Below, one piece after another: positions 32,497 to 41,879 of a stretch of DNA of 64,000 nucleotides (position 1 is its first letter; each line of letters opens with the position of its first letter). The notes under the pieces were generated by a model, which did no database searches, was not told where the DNA came from, and saw only the letters and a program-made list of their open reading frames with translations. Source of the stretch: Bacteroidales bacterium (GTDB taxonomy: Bacteria; Bacteroidota; Bacteroidia; Bacteroidales; ML635J-15); the NCBI GenBank assembly GCA_031275085.1, contig JAISPG010000074.1:51355-115354 (forward strand), in the 5' to 3' direction. The position numbers and the translations under genes were made by a program.

Positions 32497-33492
32497 TTAG
32501 AATGACGGACAATTTACCGACTTTATCTTTTTAGGTTTTACCCTACACCCAAATACAAATGCTGCAGATATTTCATGAGCTCCCAAAACAGAACGGCTAA
32601 GTTCTGATACTGTAAGATCATAACTATATGCAAATCTTAAATTATCTTGTTTAAATCCAATAATCATCATGACAGCATCGTAATGAAATGAAAAATTCTG
32701 CCTAGCCCACAATCCAACAACAAGCTGCTTCCGGGACAAATAAAGTCCCCAATTAAATTGTTGAAACCGCCCCTGCTGATAAAATAAAATTTGTGGCGAC
32801 AATTTTAAATCTCCTCTTCTTAACGATGATCCTCTAGGATTTATTTCAAATTCTGTTCCAAAATGTACTGTATATTTTCTTAATAATTCTGAATCATTAC
32901 TTCCTTTAAGAAAAGATATAGATGGTTGCGTTAAGTGGTGTACTGCAAAACCTAAAAATGTTTTTTCAGTAAAACCGATTAGTCCTATTGAAAAATCAGG
33001 ATAATTCCTGCGATCATTGGATAAATTATCATGTTCATAGGATGAATATATAGGACCATATAAAGGATGTATCATATCAGGAAATATAAAGTCCCAATTT
33101 ATAGCGCTCATAAAAAATGATGCCTGAAAACCCGCAGCCATGTAGAATTTGTTAGTTACCTTCAAAGTGTAAGAATACATTGCATTAATAGAAGTTGTAG
33201 TTAATGCGCCGTCAGCCTGAACATCTCTTAAAATATTCAAACCAATTCCGCCGTGTATTGGGCTAAGGTGTTGGTCGTAGGACAAACTATATGTAACATA
33301 TGTATTTCCTAAACCAGGCCATTGATTCCTATAGTTCAAGGATATACGGGGGCAATTTTCAGATCCTGCAAGAGCCGGATTTAAATAAAGCGGATTTGCA
33401 TAAAATTGTGAAAAATGCGGGTCCTGAGCATTAGACAAACTTCCAAATCCAGCTATCAAGACACTTAATAATATTATATAACGTTTAACCAT
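32497..33492 (-). CDS. PorP/SprF family T9SS outer-membrane protein
   Basis: 331 residues from ATG 33492 (MVKRYIILLSVLIAG...LSNAQ signal peptide). Hallmark AQDPHFSQFYANPLYLNPALAGS at the mature N-terminus and repeated beta-strands with GGIGLNILRDVQADGALTTT. The family binds PorK/PorN-linked partners at the outer membrane and, in many members, SprB-type cargo. Many paralogues exist, so I give no symbol. First gene of the leftward porP-gldJ-murF cluster, divergent from porU. Confidence 0.88.
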   Translation of the reverse strand: MVKRYIILLSVLIAGFGSLSNAQDPHFSQFYANPLYLNPALAGSENCPRISLNYRNQWPGLGNTYVTYSLSYDQHLSPIHGGIGLNILRDVQADGALTTTSINAMYSYTLKVTNKFYMAAGFQASFFMSAINWDFIFPDMIHPLYGPIYSSYEHDNLSNDRRNYPDFSIGLIGFTEKTFLGFAVHHLTQPSISFLKGSNDSELLRKYTVHFGTEFEINPRGSSLRRGDLKLSPQILFYQQGRFQQFNWGLYLSRKQLVVGLWARQNFSFHYDAVMMIIGFKQDNLRFAYSYDLTVSELSRSVLGAHEISAAFVFGCRVKPKKIKSVNCPSF

Positions 33493-33577
33493 ATTTATCT
33501 TCTTATCAACAATGCACAATTATAATATTTTTTTTCAATATTCTCACATTTTAAAATTACAAACTACAATATTAAAT

Positions 33578-33585
33578 TATTTTTG
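33578..33585 (+). promoter_or_regulatory. Putative -7 box (TATTTTTG) of porU
   Basis: TATTTTTG fits TAnnTTTG, 38 bases before the porU ATG. No clear -33 box. Confidence 0.4.
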
Positions 33586-33623
33586 TCGTTTATGAAAATA
33601 AATTATTACTTTTTTTAGTACTC

Positions 33624-36600
33624 ATGAAGAAAAAAAAATTTTTTATTCCCTTTTGTGTTATTATTTTTATTAGTAATTTCTTGCCTGCACAAACAATTAC
33701 ATTTACCGATTCTATTTTTTGGCAAGATAACAAAATTTTTAATTATCCAGACCATAATAGCATAAATATTTTTTCCTTCAAAAATGGACATAACAGAGCT
33801 TCAGATAATTTACCCATATATTTTAAGAGATTGCCTATTTCTAATAATTTAGAAGTAAGTAGAATTGAATTATTGGAAGCTAAATATGAAATTATCAGTA
33901 ATGAGAATATTAAAAACATACAAAATCTCGAAAACATTCCAGAAATACCGGAAGCAAAGGCATGGATGTCTATTGCAAGACATCAGTCATTTTTGAATTT
34001 CGAATTAGTCCCTTTAAGAAGGAATAAAAATACCGGAACCATAGAAAGATTGGTGTATTTCAATTATAAAGTAACATATTCTCCTGTTACCAGCCAAAAA
34101 TCGCAAAAAAACAGGAACTATGCTTCAAATTCCAAATTATCTGATGGCAAATGGTATAAAATCAAAGTATATGAGGAAGGTATGTATAAACTTACTTATT
34201 CTCAATTAATTCAGATGGGATTCTCAAATTTCAATAATATAGGAGTATTTGGATACGGCGGTATGTTGTCCAAAGTTATAGTTTCGGGCAATTATACAGA
34301 TGATCTGCCGGAAATTCCGGTTTATAAAGTTGATGTAAACTCTAATTCCATATTTGATGAAGGGGATTATCTGGTTTTTTATGCTGACGGCCCCAATAAT
34401 ATTTATTATGACAACCTAACAGAAAAATTTAGCCACGAACTTCACAATTATTCAGAATGTTCATATTACTTTATATCGGATAAAGGAACATGGAAACAAC
34501 CATATAGTGAAAGCTCAGCACAAAATCCTAATGTTACTGTTAATACATATGATGAATATAAATTCCTGGAAAAAGACTCTTTAAATCTGATAAGCTCAGG
34601 CAGAACACTTTTCTGGCGTCTTTTTGATGATAAAATAATACATAATTTTTCTCAGACATATAGTAATGTATCTTTATCCGACAATGTAAATGTAACCGTT
34701 GTTATGGCAGGGCAATCTACTCAAACCAGTAGTTTTAACATTACATTCAACGGAACATCATCTCCTGTTGCAATAATAGAAAGCACATCATCCGGAAGTA
34801 TTGTCGCAAAATTAAAAACTCTAAGCGAAGATTTCAGGACAACATCAAATACCTTTAATCTGCAAATAAAATATAATAAAAGTACATCTAATTCAAAGGC
34901 ATGGCTGGACTATGTTTCTTTTCAGTTCAGGCGGAATCTTAATTTAAATGAAGGTTTTTTACATTTTCGCGATTCAAAATCCGTAGGAACTAATCAAATT
35001 GCCAAATTTGTTATAACAAATGCCACGTCAAATGCTGTTGTATGGGATATTACAAACAGAACAAATATTTTCAGAATTAATGGAGAATATATTTCATCAA
35101 ATTCAAAATACGAATTTAGTGCAAATTCAACAGAACTACGTGAATATATAGCATTCAATCCATATGCGAACTTTCCGTCTCCTGTAATAAACGGAAGCAG
35201 TGATGTAGGACACATACAAAATCAAAATTTACACGCAGCAGGACATGTTGATCTTATCATAGTTTATTATCCGGATTTTTATTCACAAGCTTTAGGGATA
35301 AAATCTTTACATGAACAACATGATGGCTTAAAAGTCGTTATGGCCACTCCACAAATGATATATAATGAATTTTCATCAGGTTGTCCGGATGTAAGTGCAA
35401 TAAGAAATTATGTTAAAATGTTTTATGATCGTGCCGGAGAAAGTACTAACCTTCCTAAAAACCTGTTACTTTTCGGAGATGGAAGTTATGACAATCTTGG
35501 TAATAAATCGCTCATCCTTACTTATCAATCCAAAGAATCATTATGGCCTAGCTCCTCTTTTGTATCCGACGATTTTTATGTATATATGGATATAGGTGAA
35601 GGTTCATTAGATAATAATCAACATGACCTGGATCTGGGTGTAGGACGTATCACTGTAAATACAACAGAAGAAGCAGAGAATTATCTTAATAAAGCCAGGT
35701 CATATTACAGTAAGGATTCTTACTCAAACTGGAAAAATAATATACTTTTAGTTGCCGACGATGCCGAAAAAGGAGAAGTATCATTCCAGGAAGAGACAAA
35801 TAATATTTCTATGTCACTCAGGTTGAACAACCCTTTGTATAATGTCGAAACCATATACCTTGATGATTATGAGCAAATTTCTACGGTTCAGGGACACAGA
35901 TATCCGGCTGTTAGCCAGGCCATGAACGATGTAATAAACAATGGCGTATTAATTGTAAACTGGATTGGGCATGCTAATTCAAAAGGCTGGGCAGAAGAAC
36001 TGGTTTTGGATATTCCCGGAATAAAATCATGGCGGAATACAAACAAATATCCGATATTCATGACCGGAACATGTGAATTTGCACCATTCGACTTACATAA
36101 TATAGTATCGGCAGGAGAAGAAGCATTATTACATCCTACAGGAGGAGCAATAGCTTTATTTACAACAACACGTAAAGTTTATGGAAGCGCAGGAGAAGCA
36201 CTATCAAAAGAATTTTTCAAACATATTGTTCCTAATGATTTTAGCTCTGAAGTAAACAGCCTTGGCATTACTGTAATGAAAACAAAAAACGGTGTTCCGA
36301 AAACAACTGCAAACAGAAACGATTTCACATTAATCGGAGATCCCGCATTAATACCACCTGTGCCAAGAATAAATATACGTACAACAAAAATAAATGGCTT
36401 TGCTGTAGAAAGTTATACAGATACAATAAATGCAAAAACACTGGTTTCATTTGAAGGTGTTGTAGAATATGAAAACGGTTCCGTAGCCGAAGATTTTAAC
36501 GGTATAGTCTATCCTACCGTATATGATAAATTCATGACATACACAACACGTGGAAACGATGGTTATGGAAAACTTACTTATCAATCTCAAAAAAATATCA

Positions 36601-37448
36601 TATTCAAAGGACAGGCATCTGTGAAAAATGGCCGTTTCTCATTTAGTTTTATTGTCCCTGTTGATATTGCTTATTTCTTTGATACAGGTAAAATAAGCTA
36701 CTATGCAACAAATAATATAAACAATGAGGCTGCCGGATATTTTGATAATTTTTTGATCGGTGGAAGCGGAAACGATCAGATTAACGACTCAGATGGTCCT
36801 GTGATAGATTTATTTATGAATGATGAACAATTTATTTCAGGTGGTATTACAGACGAAAATCCTATACTGCTAGCAAATATATCAGATAACTCAGGAATTA
36901 ATACGACAAGCAATGGTATAGGGCATGATATTACTTTGATAATTGATGAAAATACTTCAAATACAATTGTATTGAATAAATTTTACGAGTCGGTAATTGA
37001 TGATTTCACTTCAGGGAATTTAAAATATCCTATATCGGAGCTTACATTAGGACCACATACACTGAAAGTTAAGGCATGGGATGTTTTCAATAACAGCAGT
37101 GAAAAATCAATAGATTTTATTGTTGCTAGCTCTTCCGAGCTTATAATAGATCACATATTTAATTACCCTAATCCATTTTCTACCAATACTCATTTTTATC
37201 TTGCTCATAATCAGCCGAATATTCAACTGGATGTATTAATACAAATATTCACAGTTTCCGGAAAACATGTAAAAACAATACGTGCAGATGTACTAAGCGA
37301 AGGGTTCCGTAGTCAACCTATTCACTGGGACGGACGCGACGAATATGGAGATAAAATAGCCAGGGGAGTTTATATATATAAGCTAGCTGTGAAAGCACCT
37401 AATGGCAATACAGTAGAAAAATTTGAAAAACTTATGATCTTAAATTAA
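33624..37448 (+). CDS. porU: T9SS C-terminal signal peptidase PorU
   Basis: 1274 residues. Signal peptide (to about residue 22, FLPAQ), an N-terminal propeptide-like region, a gingipain-type C25 peptidase domain (about 540-910) with catalytic His783 (NWIGHANSKGW) and Cys817 (MTGTCEFAPFD), and Ig-like domains toward the end. C-terminal FlgD-like segment NYPNPFSTNTHFYLAHN...GVYIYKL. PorU removes the C-terminal sorting domain of T9SS cargo at the cell surface and attaches A-LPS in some species. Located directly upstream of porV, its partner in the attachment complex, and divergent from the porP-gldJ block: a conserved T9SS arrangement. Confidence 0.93.
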   Translation: MKKKKFFIPFCVIIFISNFLPAQTITFTDSIFWQDNKIFNYPDHNSINIFSFKNGHNRASDNLPIYFKRLPISNNLEVSRIELLEAKYEIISNENIKNIQNLENIPEIPEAKAWMSIARHQSFLNFELVPLRRNKNTGTIERLVYFNYKVTYSPVTSQKSQKNRNYASNSKLSDGKWYKIKVYEEGMYKLTYSQLIQMGFSNFNNIGVFGYGGMLSKVIVSGNYTDDLPEIPVYKVDVNSNSIFDEGDYLVFYADGPNNIYYDNLTEKFSHELHNYSECSYYFISDKGTWKQPYSESSAQNPNVTVNTYDEYKFLEKDSLNLISSGRTLFWRLFDDKIIHNFSQTYSNVSLSDNVNVTVVMAGQSTQTSSFNITFNGTSSPVAIIESTSSGSIVAKLKTLSEDFRTTSNTFNLQIKYNKSTSNSKAWLDYVSFQFRRNLNLNEGFLHFRDSKSVGTNQIAKFVITNATSNAVVWDITNRTNIFRINGEYISSNSKYEFSANSTELREYIAFNPYANFPSPVINGSSDVGHIQNQNLHAAGHVDLIIVYYPDFYSQALGIKSLHEQHDGLKVVMATPQMIYNEFSSGCPDVSAIRNYVKMFYDRAGESTNLPKNLLLFGDGSYDNLGNKSLILTYQSKESLWPSSSFVSDDFYVYMDIGEGSLDNNQHDLDLGVGRITVNTTEEAENYLNKARSYYSKDSYSNWKNNILLVADDAEKGEVSFQEETNNISMSLRLNNPLYNVETIYLDDYEQISTVQGHRYPAVSQAMNDVINNGVLIVNWIGHANSKGWAEELVLDIPGIKSWRNTNKYPIFMTGTCEFAPFDLHNIVSAGEEALLHPTGGAIALFTTTRKVYGSAGEALSKEFFKHIVPNDFSSEVNSLGITVMKTKNGVPKTTANRNDFTLIGDPALIPPVPRINIRTTKINGFAVESYTDTINAKTLVSFEGVVEYENGSVAEDFNGIVYPTVYDKFMTYTTRGNDGYGKLTYQSQKNIIFKGQASVKNGRFSFSFIVPVDIAYFFDTGKISYYATNNINNEAAGYFDNFLIGGSGNDQINDSDGPVIDLFMNDEQFISGGITDENPILLANISDNSGINTTSNGIGHDITLIIDENTSNTIVLNKFYESVIDDFTSGNLKYPISELTLGPHTLKVKAWDVFNNSSEKSIDFIVASSSELIIDHIFNYPNPFSTNTHFYLAHNQPNIQLDVLIQIFTVSGKHVKTIRADVLSEGFRSQPIHWDGRDEYGDKIARGVYIYKLAVKAPNGNTVEKFEKLMILN

Positions 37449-37590
37449 AAAAGTAATTTACCTGTAAAAAAACATAACTGTCTTTAAAATAACACAGAAA
37501 CCGAAAATATTTTTACAATTCATAATAATGAATTAATAGAATAAAACTTTTTCAAAAGCTTAGAAAATAATATTGGTTTTTGTTCGTTTA

Positions 37591-37622
37591 TTTGAAAAAT
37601 ATAAGATATAATAATATATTTG
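37591..37622 (+). promoter_or_regulatory. Promoter of porV-ispF
   Basis: TTTG at 37591-37594, 20-base spacer, TATATTTG at 37615-37622: a full match to the Bacteroidota consensus, 26 bases before the porV ATG. It indicates that porV can be expressed independently of porU, which ends 200 bases upstream. Confidence 0.75.
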
Positions 37623-37648
37623 TACAGAATTTTCAAATTTAGAAAAAA

Positions 37649-38884
37649 ATGATTAATAAAAATTTTTTATTCCTATTGATGATTACATTAGCATTTAGCA
37701 TTTCAAGCTTAAATGCTCAAGTTTCCAGTATTGATGACGTTATAGGACGGGATGCACCAAATACGATCACAACTACTGTTCCTTTCTTACTGATTGCTCC
37801 GGATACACGTGCCGGAGGGTTGGGCGATGCCGGAGTTGCAACAACTCCAGATGTTAATTCACAGCATTGGAACGCAGCTAAATATAGTTTTATTCAAAAT
37901 GATTTTGGAGTAGCAATATCTTATTCCCCATGGTTACGTGAACTTGTAAAAGATATGAATCTAGCTTATCTTGCAGCTTATAAAAGAATAAACAAAGAAA
38001 ATGTACTTAGTTTATCTTTATTATATTTTGATTTGGGAAGTATACAATTCCGTAGTTCCGATAATGTTCCTCTTCAAACTTACAACCCTCATGAATTCTC
38101 TTTAGATTTTGCATATTCAAGATTATTAGGAAGAAAATTTTCAGGAGCAGTTGCATTAAGGTTTATATACAGTAATCTTACCGGAGGTCAAATGGTAAAT
38201 GATGTTAAATCAAATCCCGGAATGTCAGTTGCTGCAGATGTTTCATTTTATTATTACAATGATGAATTAAATACCGGCAATATCCCAAGTACTATAATGT
38301 GGGGATTGAATATATCAAATTTAGGAAATAAAATATCTTATACTACTAATGAATATCGTGATTTTATCCCGTCGAATTTTCGTACAGGAATAGGTTACAT
38401 GTTAAAACTGGATGACCATAATGAAATCATGATCACATGTGATTTTAACAAACTATTAGTTCCTACTCCACCAATATATGATGATGATGGAAATATAATT
38501 GCAGGAAAAGATCCAAATATTTCTATGGCAGGAGCAATATTCAGTTCATGGTGGGATGCTCCCGGAGTTAATTCTCCTTTTTCTAAAAACGGGAAAAAAT
38601 CCGTACTTAGAGAAGAATTAGCAGAAATAACTATTGGCGGCGGTATCGAATACTGGTATTCAAGACAATTTGCATTAAGAGTCGGATATTTTAACGAACA
38701 CGCATACAAAGGTAACAGAAAATATGTAACATTTGGTGCAGGTTTAAAAATGAATGTTTTCGGACTTGATTTTTCATACTTGTTGCCTACTACACAATCA
38801 AATCCTTTGCAAAATACTATGAGGTTTACTTTAACCTTTGATATAGGAGGATTATCCACTGAAAACAACAGGAATAAAATTTAA
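37649..38884 (+). CDS. porV: T9SS outer-membrane shuttle protein PorV (LptO)
   Basis: 411 residues: signal peptide (to SLNAQ, residue 24), then NTITTTVPFLLIAPDTRAGGLGDAGVATTPDVNSQHWNAAK, the diagnostic PorV N-terminus, followed by a FadL-like 14-strand barrel ending MRFTLTFDIGGL. PorV collects folded cargo from the Sov/SprA translocon and passes it to PorU for signal cleavage. Only 2 bases separate its stop from ispF, so they share a transcript. Confidence 0.93.
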   Translation: MINKNFLFLLMITLAFSISSLNAQVSSIDDVIGRDAPNTITTTVPFLLIAPDTRAGGLGDAGVATTPDVNSQHWNAAKYSFIQNDFGVAISYSPWLRELVKDMNLAYLAAYKRINKENVLSLSLLYFDLGSIQFRSSDNVPLQTYNPHEFSLDFAYSRLLGRKFSGAVALRFIYSNLTGGQMVNDVKSNPGMSVAADVSFYYYNDELNTGNIPSTIMWGLNISNLGNKISYTTNEYRDFIPSNFRTGIGYMLKLDDHNEIMITCDFNKLLVPTPPIYDDDGNIIAGKDPNISMAGAIFSSWWDAPGVNSPFSKNGKKSVLREELAEITIGGGIEYWYSRQFALRVGYFNEHAYKGNRKYVTFGAGLKMNVFGLDFSYLLPTTQSNPLQNTMRFTLTFDIGGLSTENNRNKI

Positions 38885-38886
38885 TA

Positions 38887-39366
38887 ATGGATCTCAGAAT
38901 TGGCTTAGGTTTTGATGTTCATGCACTGGAAAATGGACGTAAGTTAGTTTTGGGAGGAGTAGAAATTGATCATTATAAAGGATGTGTTGCCCATTCTGAC
39001 GGAGATGTGTTGATCCATGCAATTTGTGATGCTCTGTTAGGAGCAGCAAACTTAAGAGATATTGGGTATCACTTTCCGGATAATGATGATTCTTTCAAAA
39101 ATATTGATTCAAAAATATTATTGCAAAAAACTAAAAATATTATACAAAAAGCTAATTACTCTATAGTAAATATAGATTCTGTTATACTTTTGCAAAAACC
39201 TAAAATAAAGGATATTATTCCGCAAATGCAGTCAACATTGGCAAAAGTCCTCGAAATAAGTGAAGAAATTATTTCCATAAAAGCAACAACAACTGAAAAA
39301 TTAGGCTTTGAAGGAAGAGAGGAAGGAATCAGTGCCCAGGCAATTGTATTATTACGCAAAATATAA
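38887..39366 (+). CDS. ispF: 2-C-methyl-D-erythritol 2,4-cyclodiphosphate synthase
   Basis: 159 residues, full length. RIGLGFDVHALENGRKLVLGG holds the Asp-x-His zinc ligands, HSDGDVLIHAICDALLGAANLRDIG the third ligand and catalytic region, and KATTTEKLGFEGREEGISAQA the C-terminal signature. Fifth step of the methylerythritol-phosphate route to isoprenoids. Joined to porV with a 2-base gap, so an isoprenoid enzyme rides on a secretion operon. Confidence 0.97.
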   Translation: MDLRIGLGFDVHALENGRKLVLGGVEIDHYKGCVAHSDGDVLIHAICDALLGAANLRDIGYHFPDNDDSFKNIDSKILLQKTKNIIQKANYSIVNIDSVILLQKPKIKDIIPQMQSTLAKVLEISEEIISIKATTTEKLGFEGREEGISAQAIVLLRKI

Positions 39367-39401
39367 ATCCAAATTTTCAAAACAATTACATACAACAATA
39401 A

Positions 39402-39422
39402 AAAATCAGATAATCTGATTTT
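39402..39422 (+). terminator. Terminator of the porV-ispF transcript
   Basis: Stem AAAATCAGA / TCTGATTTT, 3-base loop, directly after ispF, followed by ATTG. Weak T-run. Confidence 0.6.
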
Positions 39423-39447
39423 ATTGATCAATCCTTACTTTAACGTG

Positions 39448-39490
39448 AATTAGTGAATAAGATTCTTTCATCATATCTTATTCACTAATT
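39448..39490. repeat. Inverted repeat, 15-base perfect arms, 13-base loop
   Basis: AATTAGTGAATAAGA (39448-39462) and TCTTATTCACTAATT (39476-39490). It lies in the 384-base convergent gap between ispF and the OmpA gene, which holds otherwise only the two gene terminators and AT-rich DNA. No T-run after either arm; function unclear. Confidence 0.6.
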
Positions 39491-39690
39491 TTCTTATAAT
39501 CTTATCGTACATCTCTCAACTTTAATTATATATCATCAGCAATTTAAAAATTTATGTAACACATAGTTCACATTACTTTAATAAAACATATCTTCCTGAT
39601 TGTTATCCCTGTTTTGAAAAAGAATAAAGATTTATTTAGATACATTAATGAGTATAATATCTTAAAACACAGTTCAAAATATTTCAAAAT

Positions 39691-39732
39691 AAAATCGGTA
39701 TAAAATATCAAAAAATATTCCATACCGGTTTT
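39691..39732 (-). terminator. Terminator after the PorE-like gene
   Basis: Minus-strand stem AAAACCGGTAT / ATACCGATTTT (one G-U pair) with a 20-base loop, followed by ATTTTATTTTG; 19 bases past the stop at 39751. Confidence 0.65.
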
Positions 39733-39750
39733 TATTTTATATAGAGATTT

Positions 39751-41868
39751 CTATTTTATTGTTACAACTTTAAACTCTACGCGTCTATTTTGTTGCCTTC
39801 CTTCTTCCGTATCATTTGTTGCAATAGGTTGTAAATACGCATATCCTTTATATGATAATCTGCCGGCATTTATACCTTTTGATATCAAATAATCTACAAC
39901 AGCCTTAGCTCTTGCTTCTGACAGTTCTGTATTTAATTTCAGACTGCCATGGCTATCAGTATGACCTCCTATTTCAATAGTCATATTAGGATAAGATTCA
40001 AGTAAAGTTACAAGCCTGTTCAACTCTGGAAAAGATGTTTCTCTCAATGTTTCTTTTCCATAATCGAAGAAAATATTTTTTAAAACTATTTTTGACCCTA
40101 TACCGACTTTACTTAATACAATATCTTTAGTAACTTCCTGATAGGCTGTTGCATCGGGAATTTCTATATTTTCGCTATAAAACAGATAGCCGTCAGCTTT
40201 AACAGCAACACCATAATTTTTTCCTGAAGGTAAACTAACTAAATATTTACCGGTTTTACTATTCGAAGCTAAGGAATTAATAAGCTCATCTTTTTCATTA
40301 TCAACAATTTCAATAATAGCTTCTATAGGTTCACGACTCAAAGCATCTGTAACAGTTCCTTTCATGATAGTAAGCCTTACTTTGCGAACTTCTACTACTT
40401 CCTGTTCTACTTTTTGTTCAATAGTTGTATTGGAACTTGCAATAAGATTATCTTCTGTTCCTAAAGCCATGAATCTTTCCGGACCAAGAAAAGTTATACG
40501 ATATATATCCTGAGAACCATAACCTCCGTCGCGGGCACTTGAGTAATATGCGTATCTCGCATTACCCGCAACAACAAAGAAAACATCATCATCTGAAGTA
40601 TTTACAGGATATCCAATGTTAACAGGTTCCTGCCATTTTCCATTTTCATCTCTTTCTGAATAAAAAATATCGTATCCACCCATCGAACCCTCTCTTTTAG
40701 AACAAAAATACATTGTAATCCCGTCAGGATGCATAAATACTCCTTCTTCATCATATTCTGTGTTTATTGGAGCTCCGACATTCTGTGCAGGCCCCCAATC
40801 TCCTTTGTCTGTTTTTTCAGAAACAAAAATATCCAAACCTCCCAATGAATTTTTTCCAAAATCATCTTTCGGACGATCACTTACAAAATATAAATATTTG
40901 CCGTCATGTGATATCGACGCTGAAGTTTCATGGTATTTTGTATTAATATATTTATTAAGCTCCTTAGGTGAAGTCCAGTTATCTCCTTTTAATTTACTCT
41001 CCAGTATGGTACCTTCATTATAACCTTTATATGTATATAATATCTGTCCATCAGGGGATAATCCTACAGAAGCATCATGTTCTGCCGTATTCAGACTTCT
41101 CATGTTTAATGCCTTGGTCCAACCTTTTTTATTTTCGTTATACGAAACATAAAGATCCTCATAATATTGCTGGTCTATTGCATCTTTCTTATTTTTACCT
41201 GTTATATCGTCGCGTCGTGACGTAAAAATAAGCATAGATTCGTCAGCAGAAATAACAGGACCGTAGTCGGGATATTCTGAATTAATATTTGGTCCCAGAT
41301 TATCTATAAAAACCCTTATAGGCTTTTTAGTTAATTCTTTTGCCACATTACATTCATGTATTTTTTTATTAATGTCTTTTATAACATTATCATCTATTTT
41401 TACTTTTTTATCGGCAGCAGCATTAGCCTCCAGATCATCTTTATATTCTTTATAAAATTGTAAAGCTTCATCAAATTCATCACTTAACTGCAATGCTTTT
41501 CCTATAAGATATTTAATATCGGGAGCAACCAGAGGTTCTGACCTGTAAGCTTTCTTAAAGAAAGTCGCTGCTTCTCTTTTTTCGTTTGAAAACAAATAAC
41601 ATACACCTATTTTATAATTCAGTTGTGGTGAATTCTGATTATATTCATAAGCTTTTAAATAGTGTGGCAATGCCATACGATAAGCTCCTGATGAAGCCAT
41701 AATATAATATGTATCTCCACTTTTTAATTCTGCTAATGCTTCTTTATAGCCATTTTTTGAAATATTAAAATCTTTCTTATCTATTTCAACATTAACCTGA
41801 GCATTTAAAGTATAAATAAACATACTGAAAAATGCAACCATTATAACTATTCGCCAATTAATTCTCAT
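39751..41868 (-). CDS. PorE-like OmpA-family envelope protein (TPR, beta-propeller, CRD, OmpA)
   Basis: 705 residues. Signal peptide to about residue 24 (YTLNAQ; no lipobox Cys). Then TPR repeats (about 30-140), PD40/WD40-like beta-propeller blades (about 190-460: SADESMLIFTSRRDD, SPDGQILYTYKG, SHDGKYLYFVSDR, HPDGITMYFCSKREG), a carboxypeptidase-regulatory-like domain (about 495-585) and a C-terminal OmpA peptidoglycan-binding domain (TIEIGGHTDSHGSLKLNTELSEARA). This is the same order as P. gingivalis PorE, which ties the T9SS to peptidoglycan. PorE itself is a lipoprotein, so this may be a paralogue or an OmpA companion of PorP. Follows the TPR gene by 11 bases. Confidence 0.85.
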   Translation of the reverse strand: MRINWRIVIMVAFFSMFIYTLNAQVNVEIDKKDFNISKNGYKEALAELKSGDTYYIMASSGAYRMALPHYLKAYEYNQNSPQLNYKIGVCYLFSNEKREAATFFKKAYRSEPLVAPDIKYLIGKALQLSDEFDEALQFYKEYKDDLEANAAADKKVKIDDNVIKDINKKIHECNVAKELTKKPIRVFIDNLGPNINSEYPDYGPVISADESMLIFTSRRDDITGKNKKDAIDQQYYEDLYVSYNENKKGWTKALNMRSLNTAEHDASVGLSPDGQILYTYKGYNEGTILESKLKGDNWTSPKELNKYINTKYHETSASISHDGKYLYFVSDRPKDDFGKNSLGGLDIFVSEKTDKGDWGPAQNVGAPINTEYDEEGVFMHPDGITMYFCSKREGSMGGYDIFYSERDENGKWQEPVNIGYPVNTSDDDVFFVVAGNARYAYYSSARDGGYGSQDIYRITFLGPERFMALGTEDNLIASSNTTIEQKVEQEVVEVRKVRLTIMKGTVTDALSREPIEAIIEIVDNEKDELINSLASNSKTGKYLVSLPSGKNYGVAVKADGYLFYSENIEIPDATAYQEVTKDIVLSKVGIGSKIVLKNIFFDYGKETLRETSFPELNRLVTLLESYPNMTIEIGGHTDSHGSLKLNTELSEARAKAVVDYLISKGINAGRLSYKGYAYLQPIATNDTEEGRQQNRRVEFKVVTIK

Positions 41869-41879
41869 AGCTTCAATTT

